Both the position numbers and the translations under genes were made by a program. The notes beneath the pieces are model-generated. The model ran no database searches, was not told the origin of the DNA, and saw nothing but the letters and a program-made list of their open reading frames with translations. Below, piece by piece: positions 55,238 through 61,454 of a DNA stretch of 64,000 nucleotides (position 1 is the first letter of the stretch; every line of letters starts with the position of its first letter). This stretch comes from Akkermansiaceae bacterium (lineage in GTDB: Bacteria > Verrucomicrobiota > Verrucomicrobiia > Verrucomicrobiales > DEV007), in contig JACKQC010000002.1 of assembly GCA_024233085.1 (NCBI GenBank), forward strand, positions 186,001-250,000. The letters are read 5' to 3'.

Positions 55238-55561
55238 TCAGCGCCGCCTCGGACCGCGATTTCCCGACCGGTATTCCGGCGGACGCTTCGCCACCCAGCG
55301 CGCGAATTTTTCCATCTCCGGGTGGGCGAGCAACTTCTCGATGGTGTGGTAGTCCCGAGCCAGTTCGGCCTCGGTGAAGACGCTGTGGACCTTGTCGTGG
55401 CAGATGGTGTGCAGCACCGCGATCGGCCCGTGCTTGCCGCCTTTCAGCTTCGGCGTCAGGTGATGCCGGCTTTCCAGATGCGGCGGAATGGGCCGCCCGC
55501 ACAGGGGACAAACGCGCCACTCGGGAGGCTGGCGCCGTGGCGTTGAATTCGACACTTGCAA
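55238..55561 (-). CDS. Small HNH endonuclease-like protein
   Basis: 107 residues from a TTG at 55561; a GTG at 55555 is equally possible, and there is no upstream ATG. CPLCGRPIPPHLESRHHLTPKLKGGKHGP then LHTICHDKVHSVF shows the CxxC/HH/CxxxH zinc and HNH pattern of small HNH proteins. The C-terminus is basic. Many such genes are chromosomal and of unknown purpose. It lies 15 bp upstream of the previous minus-strand gene, so co-transcription is likely. The lipoprotein gene diverges from its 5' end. Confidence 0.8.
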   Translation of the reverse strand: MQVSNSTPRRQPPEWRVCPLCGRPIPPHLESRHHLTPKLKGGKHGPIAVLHTICHDKVHSVFTEAELARDYHTIEKLLAHPEMEKFARWVAKRPPEYRSGNRGPRRR

Positions 55562-55592
55562 TGCGTGGGGGCGTTTTTAGAATCCCAATCCT

Positions 55593-55730
55593 ATGCAAAA
55601 ATCCACGTTTCTCACCCTCGCGATCGTCGCCGCCTTCGCCGCGGCCACCCTGCTTTCCTCCTGCTGCTCCGCCTGCGCCGCGAAACGCGCCGCCCGCGAG
55701 CAGGCCGCCGCCGCGCAGATGGCGCGGTAA
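55593..55730 (+). CDS. Small lipoprotein-like peptide
   Basis: 45 residues starting with ATG at 55593 and ending with TAA at 55728-55730. MQKSTFLTLAIVAAFAAATL is a signal peptide followed by LSSCCSAC, a plausible lipobox with several cysteines, then a short basic/alanine-rich tail (KRAAREQAAAAQMAR). It lies in an otherwise empty gap and has the same signal architecture as the entericidin-like small lipoproteins. Function unknown; expression not shown. Confidence 0.5.
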   Translation: MQKSTFLTLAIVAAFAAATLLSSCCSACAAKRAAREQAAAAQMAR

Positions 55731-55761
55731 GGGGTTTTCTCCCCGATTTGCCCTTCGTCTC

Positions 55762-56574
55762 TCAACCGCAGGGCAGGATCCACAGAGGCGCCAGCAGGGC
55801 CGCGTCCGCCAGAACGCGGAAGCGGTCGGGCGTCATCCGGTTCGCCGAGAAAAACGCCGCCGCTTCGGCGGCGGCGGCGGCCGTCAGGCACAGGCCCAGT
55901 TCCCGACTCCCCGCTCCACCGTCCGGGGGGATCCAGGGGAGCCCGCCGCAGGCCAGGCACAGCCACGCAAGCAGACGCAGGCGCCCCGGTCGCCGCGTTG
56001 TCTCTCTTTCCTCGATCGCGAGGCAGTTCAGCGCGCAAATTCCCGCGAAAACCCCGATCGCCACAGCGAGGGGCGGTCCCGGAATCCCCGTCCGCGCCCA
56101 CACCGGCAGCGTCACCCCGGCGGCGAAGATCGCACCCGCCGCGATTTCCTTCCCGGGCCGCGACGATTTGCCGGCGCTCCGGACAAAGACCCAGAAATAC
56201 AGGCCCGCCACGCCCGCCAGCACCGCGCCCGGGCCGAGCAGCGATGCGGGCAAATGGCGCAGGGTCACGGTCGCGGTCGCGGCGGCCACTCCCGCCAGCA
56301 GCACGGCGAAAAAATTTCCGTGCCGCCGCGCCGCCAGATGACGCGGCGCCTGGACCGGTCCCGCCCGGCGCGCGTCGGCGAGACGGTCGGCGAGGTAGAT
56401 GCACCACACCGCGCCAAAAAGCGCCGCGAACACCGCTCCCCCGGGCCATTCGGCGCCGCCACTCCGGGCAAAGGCCCACAGCCAGACCACCGCGACGACC
56501 GGAGCGTCCAGCCCGAGCACATTCGGCCAGAGCCACCATCGGATGCGGCCGCCCGAAGCCTCGTCGTCGTCCAT
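55762..56574 (-). CDS. Polytopic membrane protein, possibly UbiA-like
   Basis: 270 residues with seven to nine hydrophobic segments. The segment AVWCIYLADRLADARRAG after the second helix resembles the Asp-rich motif of UbiA prenyltransferases, and a later CALNCLAIEERET could be the second motif, but neither carries the full DxxxD set. A UbiA-like integral membrane enzyme is possible; otherwise an unknown membrane protein. A triple REP-like array begins 5 bp upstream of its ATG, between it and a divergent peptidase gene. Confidence 0.7.
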   Translation of the reverse strand: MDDDEASGGRIRWWLWPNVLGLDAPVVAVVWLWAFARSGGAEWPGGAVFAALFGAVWCIYLADRLADARRAGPVQAPRHLAARRHGNFFAVLLAGVAAATATVTLRHLPASLLGPGAVLAGVAGLYFWVFVRSAGKSSRPGKEIAAGAIFAAGVTLPVWARTGIPGPPLAVAIGVFAGICALNCLAIEERETTRRPGRLRLLAWLCLACGGLPWIPPDGGAGSRELGLCLTAAAAAEAAAFFSANRMTPDRFRVLADAALLAPLWILPCG

Positions 56575-56578
56575 TCCG

Positions 56579-56641
56579 GACCCAACCCTGTTGGGTCACG
56601 GAGTCAACCCTGTTGTGCCGGGGACCAAACCCTGTTGAATC
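56579..56641. repeat. REP-like direct array of three units, locus I
   Basis: Three CCT-loop units in one orientation: 56579-56597 (perfect consensus), 56601-56619 and 56623-56641, with spacers acg and ggg and a period of exactly 22 bp. It mirrors locus C on the other strand. It occupies most of the gap between two divergent genes. Confidence 0.9.
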
Positions 56642-56670
56642 GCGGCCCCGCGGCGGCCAGACTCTCCCTC

Positions 56671-57498
56671 GTGGACAAGCCGCCGCTCGATCTCAAACGC
56701 CACTTTTCGGAGCTGTTCCGGATCGTGCTGCCAATCTTTGTCCTGGTCGCGGCCGCCGGCATCGTGGTCATCACCGTTTTTTCCCCCACTCGGCACGAGG
56801 AATTGATACGCCCCGGGTCCGCGGACCGCGTGGGCCTGTTGCCGGCCGATCCCGCGGCGCCCCTGGACCCCGCCTTCGCGCTGGCCCGGCCCATCGTCAT
56901 CGCCGGCGCGCCCCGCGCGGTGCGTTTCGACTTTCCCATGGGCAGCCCGCTGGGCGCGATGACTTACAATGCCCAGCCCTTTCTCACCTCCCGCCATCTC
57001 GGCGACGATCTCAACGGAATCGGCGGACAGGACTCCGACCGCGGGGAAATCGTCCACGCCGCGGCGGATGGCGAGGTCATCTACGCCGGCTGGCCGTCCG
57101 ACGGCTGGGGAAACGTCGTCATCGTGCTCCACCGGCGGACGGCGGAAGACGGTGAACCCGTGCAAAGCCTTTACGGGCACCTCGACCGGATGACGGTGAC
57201 CGTCGGAACCCGGGTCCGGCGAGGAGAGGCGATCGGCCGGGTCGGCAAGGGCGACGGGCGCTATCTGGCCCATCTCCACTTCGAAATGCGCCGGGTCGAA
57301 TCGCTCGATCCCGGCGGCGGATACGCCGCGTCGCCTCTGGGGCGGCTTTCCGGGGAAAAAACGCTGGCCGAATGGCGGGGAGCGCCGGCGGATCGACAGA
57401 ACGAGGCGCCGGTCGGCGAGAGCGCCCCCGTGGAAGTGAGCGGCCTGGAGATCGGGAAACCGAGTGTCGCGCCCGGCGCGAAACCCGGTGACCGTTGA
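56671..57498 (+). CDS. M23 (LytM-type) metallopeptidase
   Basis: 275 residues from a GTG at 56671. Membrane anchor at about 17-37 (RIVLPIFVLVAAAGIVVITVF). The LytM domain has the zinc ligands RHLGDDLNG (His109, Asp113) and LAHLHFEMR (His201 and His203), with AAADGEVIYAG, YGHLDRMTVTVGTRVRRGEAIGRVG in between. Such enzymes cleave peptidoglycan cross-links in the periplasm. The C-terminal 60 residues are a hydrophilic tail. The stop codon TGA at 57496-57498 is part of a 7-bp tandem repeat that follows, so the C-terminus may vary between strains. Confidence 0.9.
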   Translation: MDKPPLDLKRHFSELFRIVLPIFVLVAAAGIVVITVFSPTRHEELIRPGSADRVGLLPADPAAPLDPAFALARPIVIAGAPRAVRFDFPMGSPLGAMTYNAQPFLTSRHLGDDLNGIGGQDSDRGEIVHAAADGEVIYAGWPSDGWGNVVIVLHRRTAEDGEPVQSLYGHLDRMTVTVGTRVRRGEAIGRVGKGDGRYLAHLHFEMRRVESLDPGGGYAASPLGRLSGEKTLAEWRGAPADRQNEAPVGESAPVEVSGLEIGKPSVAPGAKPGDR

Positions 57499-57521
57499 CC
57501 GTTGACCGTTGACCGTTGACC
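57490..57521. repeat. 7-bp tandem repeat over a stop codon
   Basis: Four and a half copies of gaccgtt (57490-57521). The first copy holds the last codons of the M23 peptidase gene and the junction to the second copy gives its TGA. Gain or loss of a copy would keep a stop nearby. The repeat runs to within 12 bp of the SRP RNA gene 3' end. Confidence 0.9.
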
Positions 57522-57532
57522 GGGGGAAAGTG

Positions 57533-57620
57533 CCAGAGAACTGCGGCAATGCCGGACGAGCTACCGTTGCTGCCTTCCGGCCCTGGCGGGGTTCGCAAGC
57601 CGGTATTCCGCAGCCTCTGA
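57533..57620 (-). ncRNA. ffs: Signal recognition particle RNA (4.5S type)
   Basis: Read on the minus strand, the segment folds into one long hairpin, with cagaggctgcgg pairing to ccgcagttctctg at the base. It carries the universal SRP domain IV: gaaccccgccagg, ggccggaaggcagcaac and ggtagc, that is the GGAA-type tetraloop with symmetric and asymmetric loops bound by Ffh. About 88 nt, short bacterial form without an Alu domain. A perfect TATAAT lies 8 bp upstream of the inferred 5' end. Confidence 0.92.
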
Positions 57621-57628
57621 CGGGTAGG

Positions 57629-57634
57629 ATTATA
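57629..57634 (-). promoter_or_regulatory. -10 box of the SRP RNA gene
   Basis: TATAAT on the minus strand, 8 bp before the start of the folded RNA at about 57620. The expected -35 area (about 57652-57658) reads gtggc-type sequence, a poor match to TTGACA, so the -35 is weak. Confidence 0.7.
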
Positions 57635-57728
57635 GCGGCATTTTGGCGCCGCGCCACTTCCTTGTCTGGAGGGTGTCCCGGGCCTCCGGCAAAGATTTTA
57701 AAAGAATGATTTTCGATGAATTTTTGTG

Positions 57729-57757
57729 TTGAGTTCGGGGGGTCCCCTCGCTAGGAT
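57729..57757 (+). promoter_or_regulatory. Sigma-70-type promoter of the coiled-coil gene pair
   Basis: TTGAGT (57729-57734), exactly 17 bp, then TAGGAT (57752-57757). Transcription would start near 57764, about 58 nt before the ATG at 57822. The spacer is GC-rich but the hexamers match 4 of 6 and 5 of 6 consensus bases. Confidence 0.6.
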
Positions 57758-57821
57758 GGCGACTGCGAAATTCGCGCGAGACGCACAAACGAGAGTTTTA
57801 TTCACCGAGGACTTCAAAGCC

Positions 57822-58940
57822 ATGTGGAAAGTATTGCTTGTGATTTCGGCCGCCGTGCTGGGTGGTTCGGCCTATCTCAGTTGGGATAACCAGAACACGT
57901 TGAAATCCACCCGCGTGGAAAAGCAGCGTGCCGTGCAGGAGCGCGATCTCCAGCAGCAGCAACTGGAGACGGCCCAGAAGAATCTCGAAACCGCCAAGGC
58001 CGAAACGGCGTCAATGAAGGAGGAGGCGACCAAGCTTCAGGTCCAGGCCGACGAGGCCAAGGCCAAGGTCAGCGAAAACGATCTCAAGATCGCCAATCTC
58101 AAGACCGAACTCGAGGCGAAGAAGACCGATCTCGACAAGGCCAAGAAACTCATCGCCGAGGTCGGCGACCTCAAGAAGCTGAAGGACGAGATGATCAAGC
58201 TCAACGCCGACATCCAGAAGGCGCAGATCGAAGCCGAGACCGCCCAGGCCCAGGTCGCCCAGGCCGAAGTGGCGAAGGAGAAACTCGAAAACGTCGCCAA
58301 GGAGCTGGAGGCCCTCAAGGAAGATCAGGAAGCCGGAAAAATTCGCCCGCCCTTCGAGAGCACCGTCAAACGCGCCTACAACCAATGGGGTTTTGTCGTC
58401 ATCACCGGCGGCAACGACCAGGGCGTCGTCAAGAAAGCGCAGCTCGATGTCAGCCGCCGCGGCCAGCCGATTTGCAAACTCCTCATCACCAGTGTCGAGC
58501 CCGGTGAATCCGTCGCCGAGGTCATTCCCGGCTCCCTGATTCCCGGCCAGACCGTCCAGGAAGGCGACATGGTGACCAAGACGGACAATCCCATCCCGCA
58601 GTTGGACGAGTCCGTGCCCGCGCCCCCCTCGAAGCCGGCACCCGGCGCCCCTCCCGCTGAAGGCGGCGCACCCGCACCGGCGGCTCCGCCGTCCGCGACC
58701 GATCCCTTTGGGGCTCCCGCCGAGGGCGGTGCCATGGAAGGCGGCGCTCCGGCCGCGCCTTCCGCGACCGATCCCTTTGGCGCTCCCGCCGAGGGCGGCG
58801 CCATGGAAGGCGGCGCTCCGGCCGCACCCGCCGCGCCGCCCGCCGAAAACGATCCCTTCGGCGCTCCCGCGGCGCCCGCGGCCCCGGCTGGTGGAGCGGA
58901 AAACAAACCCGCCGCCACGCCCGATCCTTTCGCCCAGTAA
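57822..58940 (+). CDS. Membrane-anchored coiled-coil protein, paralogue 1
   Basis: 372 residues from the ATG at 57822. An N-terminal anchor (VLLVISAAVLGGSAYLSW) is followed by about 150 residues of charged coiled coil (ETAKAETASMKEEATKLQVQADEAKAK...). Residues about 185-265 form a beta-rich domain: YNQWGFVVITGGNDQGVVKKAQLDVSRRGQ, then EPGESVAEVIPGSL, GQTVQEGDMV. The last 105 residues are a Pro/Ala/Gly tail containing the 23-residue repeat SATDPFGAPAEGGAMEGG... twice. The same beta domain ends the next gene, so these are tandem duplicates. Likely envelope proteins facing the periplasm; function unknown. Confidence 0.85.
   Translation: MWKVLLVISAAVLGGSAYLSWDNQNTLKSTRVEKQRAVQERDLQQQQLETAQKNLETAKAETASMKEEATKLQVQADEAKAKVSENDLKIANLKTELEAKKTDLDKAKKLIAEVGDLKKLKDEMIKLNADIQKAQIEAETAQAQVAQAEVAKEKLENVAKELEALKEDQEAGKIRPPFESTVKRAYNQWGFVVITGGNDQGVVKKAQLDVSRRGQPICKLLITSVEPGESVAEVIPGSLIPGQTVQEGDMVTKTDNPIPQLDESVPAPPSKPAPGAPPAEGGAPAPAAPPSATDPFGAPAEGGAMEGGAPAAPSATDPFGAPAEGGAMEGGAPAAPAAPPAENDPFGAPAAPAAPAGGAENKPAATPDPFAQ
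58692..58829 (+). repeat. 69-bp in-frame tandem repeat
   Basis: Two nearly identical 69-bp copies (58692-58760, 58761-58829) encode 23 residues each (SATDPFGAPAEGGAMEGG plus GAPAAP-type end), with a third partial copy after them. Differences are mostly synonymous, so the duplication is recent. It lies in the low-complexity tail of the coiled-coil protein. Confidence 0.85.
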
Positions 58941-58976
58941 TCTCTCGAATCGAACCGTAAACCCGGAATTCCGATC

Positions 58977-59774
58977 ATGAAAAAATTCATTATGGCCCTT
59001 TCGATCCTCGCCATGGGTGGCGGGGCGTTCCTCGGAGTCGTCAATCAGGGCGAACTGAAGGATGAGCGTCAGATTCTCGCCGATGTGCGGGAGGAAGTGA
59101 CGAAGCTGAAAACCGACGTCAATCAGGCCGAAAGCGATGTCGCCGAAGCCCGGGAACAAAAGACGGCCGCCGAAGACGCCCGCAACCAGGCCAGCGCCGC
59201 GGTTTCGGAGCAGAACCAGCAGATCAAGCGGCAGGAAGCCCAGATCGCGACGTCCCAGGACGAAATCGGGCAGATCGATATCCAGAAAAAGGAAATCGAC
59301 CTCGCCATCAAGGAAGTCGATCCCGACGGCGAGCTTCTCGGAAAAGGCATCGATCAGGTTCAGGTGAAAATGCAGATGCTTCGCGACAACCTGACCGAGA
59401 TCGACAACAAGAAAGTCGAACACGCCGCGCAATTGGAGACCGTCAAAGGCCAGGTTGCCGTCGCCCAGGACAAGGTGCGGGAGCTGGAATCCTACCAGAT
59501 CGAACGCGCCAAGACGATCGCCCTCAACGGTCTGGAGGCGACGGTGATCGCCGTGAACCGCCAGTGGGGTTTCGTGCTGGTCAACGCCGGCAAGAACCTC
59601 GGGGTGTCCCCCGAGTCCTCGCTGCTCGTCAAGCGCGGCCAGGACCGCATCGGTCGCCTGCGGATCGTGTCCCTCGAGCCGAACATGGTCGTCGCCGATG
59701 TGATTCCCGACTCGGTCGCCCAGGGCGTCCGCGTCATGGCCGGCGACAAGGTGATCTTCGAAAACACGAAGTGA
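58977..59774 (+). CDS. Membrane-anchored coiled-coil protein, paralogue 2
   Basis: 265 residues. N-terminal hydrophobic segment (FIMALSILAMGGGAFLGVV), then a coiled coil from about 25 to 180 (LKTDVNQAESDVAEAREQKTAAEDARNQASAA...). The C-terminal domain at about 193-263 reads NRQWGFVLVNAGKNLGVSPESSLLVKRGQDRIGRL, then EPNMVVADVIPDSV, and VMAGDKVIFE. It aligns with paralogue 1 (QWGFV, GV, EP, VA-VIP, GD-V). It lacks the proline-rich tail. The two genes are separated by 36 bp and share the upstream promoter. The C-terminal domain is reminiscent of small beta-barrels in envelope scaffold proteins, but no family could be assigned. Confidence 0.85.
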   Translation: MKKFIMALSILAMGGGAFLGVVNQGELKDERQILADVREEVTKLKTDVNQAESDVAEAREQKTAAEDARNQASAAVSEQNQQIKRQEAQIATSQDEIGQIDIQKKEIDLAIKEVDPDGELLGKGIDQVQVKMQMLRDNLTEIDNKKVEHAAQLETVKGQVAVAQDKVRELESYQIERAKTIALNGLEATVIAVNRQWGFVLVNAGKNLGVSPESSLLVKRGQDRIGRLRIVSLEPNMVVADVIPDSVAQGVRVMAGDKVIFENTK

Positions 59775-59845
59775 ACGGGAGCCGATTCGCCGCTCCGACC
59801 CGACAAATTGATTCAACGCGCGTTTTTTCAGCCGTCTACTTTTCC

Positions 59846-60028
59846 ATGCGAAACGCCTTTCTTTTCCTTTGTGCCGCGGCGGTCGCGCTGACCGCCCTCG
59901 GTTTCACCGGTTGCGCCAACAGCGGAGGCCCCAAACCACCGCACCGCGAATACAGCAGCATGCCGCAGAACATGCCGGCGCAGTGGGAAGGCCAGTCCCG
60001 CATGGGCGGCATGCCCATGCAGTATTAG
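59846..60028 (+). CDS. Small lipoprotein
   Basis: 60 residues. MRNAFLFLCAAAVALTALGF is followed by TGCANSGG, a good lipobox with Cys at 23. The mature part is short and Pro/Met/Gln-rich (SSMPQNMPAQWEGQSRMGGMPMQY). It is downstream of the two coiled-coil genes (71 bp) and may belong to that unit. No known function; the next gene on the opposite strand is convergent. Confidence 0.7.
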   Translation: MRNAFLFLCAAAVALTALGFTGCANSGGPKPPHREYSSMPQNMPAQWEGQSRMGGMPMQY

Positions 60029-60086
60029 GGAATAATCCCACCCGCTCCCGGTTGAACCCGGGCTGTGCGCGATCGGATCGAGACGT

Positions 60087-61391
60087 TCACGCAAACAACC
60101 CCGCCACCGGCTTGCCTTTGTCGGCGACCGTGAAGGGGCGCTTGCTGGGGGAATAGAGCACCTGGTCGAGCGGCAAACCCAGCGCGTAGGCGATGGTCGC
60201 GTTGAGGTCGGGAACGGACACCTTGTCCTCCGTGACATTGGCTCCGCGCTCGTCGGTCTTTCCCCACAGTCTCCCGCCGCGGACGCCTCCACCCGACATC
60301 AGGCAGGTGAAAGCCTGCGGGTGATGGTCCCGGCCCTCGTTCTGGTTGATCTCCGGCGTGCGCCCGAACTCGGTCGCCAGCACCACGAGCGTCTCCTCCA
60401 GCATGCCCCGGCGGGACAAGTCATCGAGCAGCGCGCTCAGCGCCCGGTCGAGCACCTCGGCCTTTTCGGGCACCTCGACGAAATTGCCGTTGTGGGTGTC
60501 CCAGCTTCCGAAGGTGACCTCCACAAACCGCACATCGTGCTCCGCCAGACGGCGCGCCAGCAGGCAGCCCTGGCCAAAGGGATTGTCCCCGTAGCGGTCG
60601 CGGAGTGAATCGGATTCCTTTGAAATGTCGAAGGCGACCAGATCGCGGCTCCGCATCAGGCGAATGGCGTCGCCATACATGTCCGTGTAGGCGCGCACGT
60701 TCCGCTGGTCGTACTTCCCGATGAATCCGGCGTCGAGTTTTTGCGCCAGATCGACGTGGAAATTGAATTTTTCCTCCGTCAAGCCGCGGCGAAGGGAGCT
60801 GTTTTGCAGGCCGCCGGCGGGATCGCTGATCATGAGCGGCGCGAGGTTGCTTTCGAAAAAGCCGGCGCCGGGATGGTTCGAGTCGTTCCCGATCATCACA
60901 TTGCCCGGCAGGGTGGCGTTGCGTTTGCCCTCGAACTTCAGCAGCCAGGCGCCCATGGCGGGGTGCCGGATCGAGCTGCGCAGTTCGTAGCTGGTGTGCA
61001 TGAAGTAGTTGCCCTGCTTGTGGGCGCCCTGTGTCGAGGCCATCGAATTGATCACCGCCACCTTGTCCATCTGCTTCGCCATTTGCGGCAGGTATTCGGA
61101 AATCTGGATGCCGTCGGCGTTCGTGCCGATGGTGCGGGTCGGGCCCATGGCCTCGTTGCCCGGCTTCGGGTCGAAGGTGTCGAGATGGCTCATCCCGCCG
61201 CTCATGTAGAGGTAGATGACGCGCTTGGCGGTCGCGACCTGCCGGAGACTGGACGCGCCGGCGCCGGCGGCCGTGGCGGTGGGACGCGGCAGCGCGAGCG
61301 AGGCGGCGGACACGCCGAGAAACGTTCTGGCGGCCCGGGCCGCGAAGGCGCGGCGAGTCATTTCATCGCCGTGGAGCAGGTGTTCATTCAT
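60087..61391 (-). CDS. DUF1501 protein, Tat-exported
   Basis: 434 residues. The signal is DEMTRRAFAARAARTFLGVSAASLAL (TRRAF). Landmarks: VIYLYMSGGMSHLDTFDPKPGNE, ISEYLPQMAKQMDKVAVINSM, GSWDTHNGNF, LVVLATEFGRTPEINQNEGRDHHP and SVPDLNATIAYALGL. It belongs to the same subgroup as the copy at 3749. The upstream gene on the same strand, 63 bp away, is DUF1549/DUF1553, the usual partner. The pair is thought to act in the periplasm, possibly in polysaccharide or sugar oxidation; activity unproven. Confidence 0.92.
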   Translation of the reverse strand: MNEHLLHGDEMTRRAFAARAARTFLGVSAASLALPRPTATAAGAGASSLRQVATAKRVIYLYMSGGMSHLDTFDPKPGNEAMGPTRTIGTNADGIQISEYLPQMAKQMDKVAVINSMASTQGAHKQGNYFMHTSYELRSSIRHPAMGAWLLKFEGKRNATLPGNVMIGNDSNHPGAGFFESNLAPLMISDPAGGLQNSSLRRGLTEEKFNFHVDLAQKLDAGFIGKYDQRNVRAYTDMYGDAIRLMRSRDLVAFDISKESDSLRDRYGDNPFGQGCLLARRLAEHDVRFVEVTFGSWDTHNGNFVEVPEKAEVLDRALSALLDDLSRRGMLEETLVVLATEFGRTPEINQNEGRDHHPQAFTCLMSGGGVRGGRLWGKTDERGANVTEDKVSVPDLNATIAYALGLPLDQVLYSPSKRPFTVADKGKPVAGLFA

Positions 61392-61454
61392 GGGATCGAA
61401 AAGCGAAAGGGAAGGGCGGGAGATAGGGCGACGCGCGTCAGGGCGTCTCCAGAG

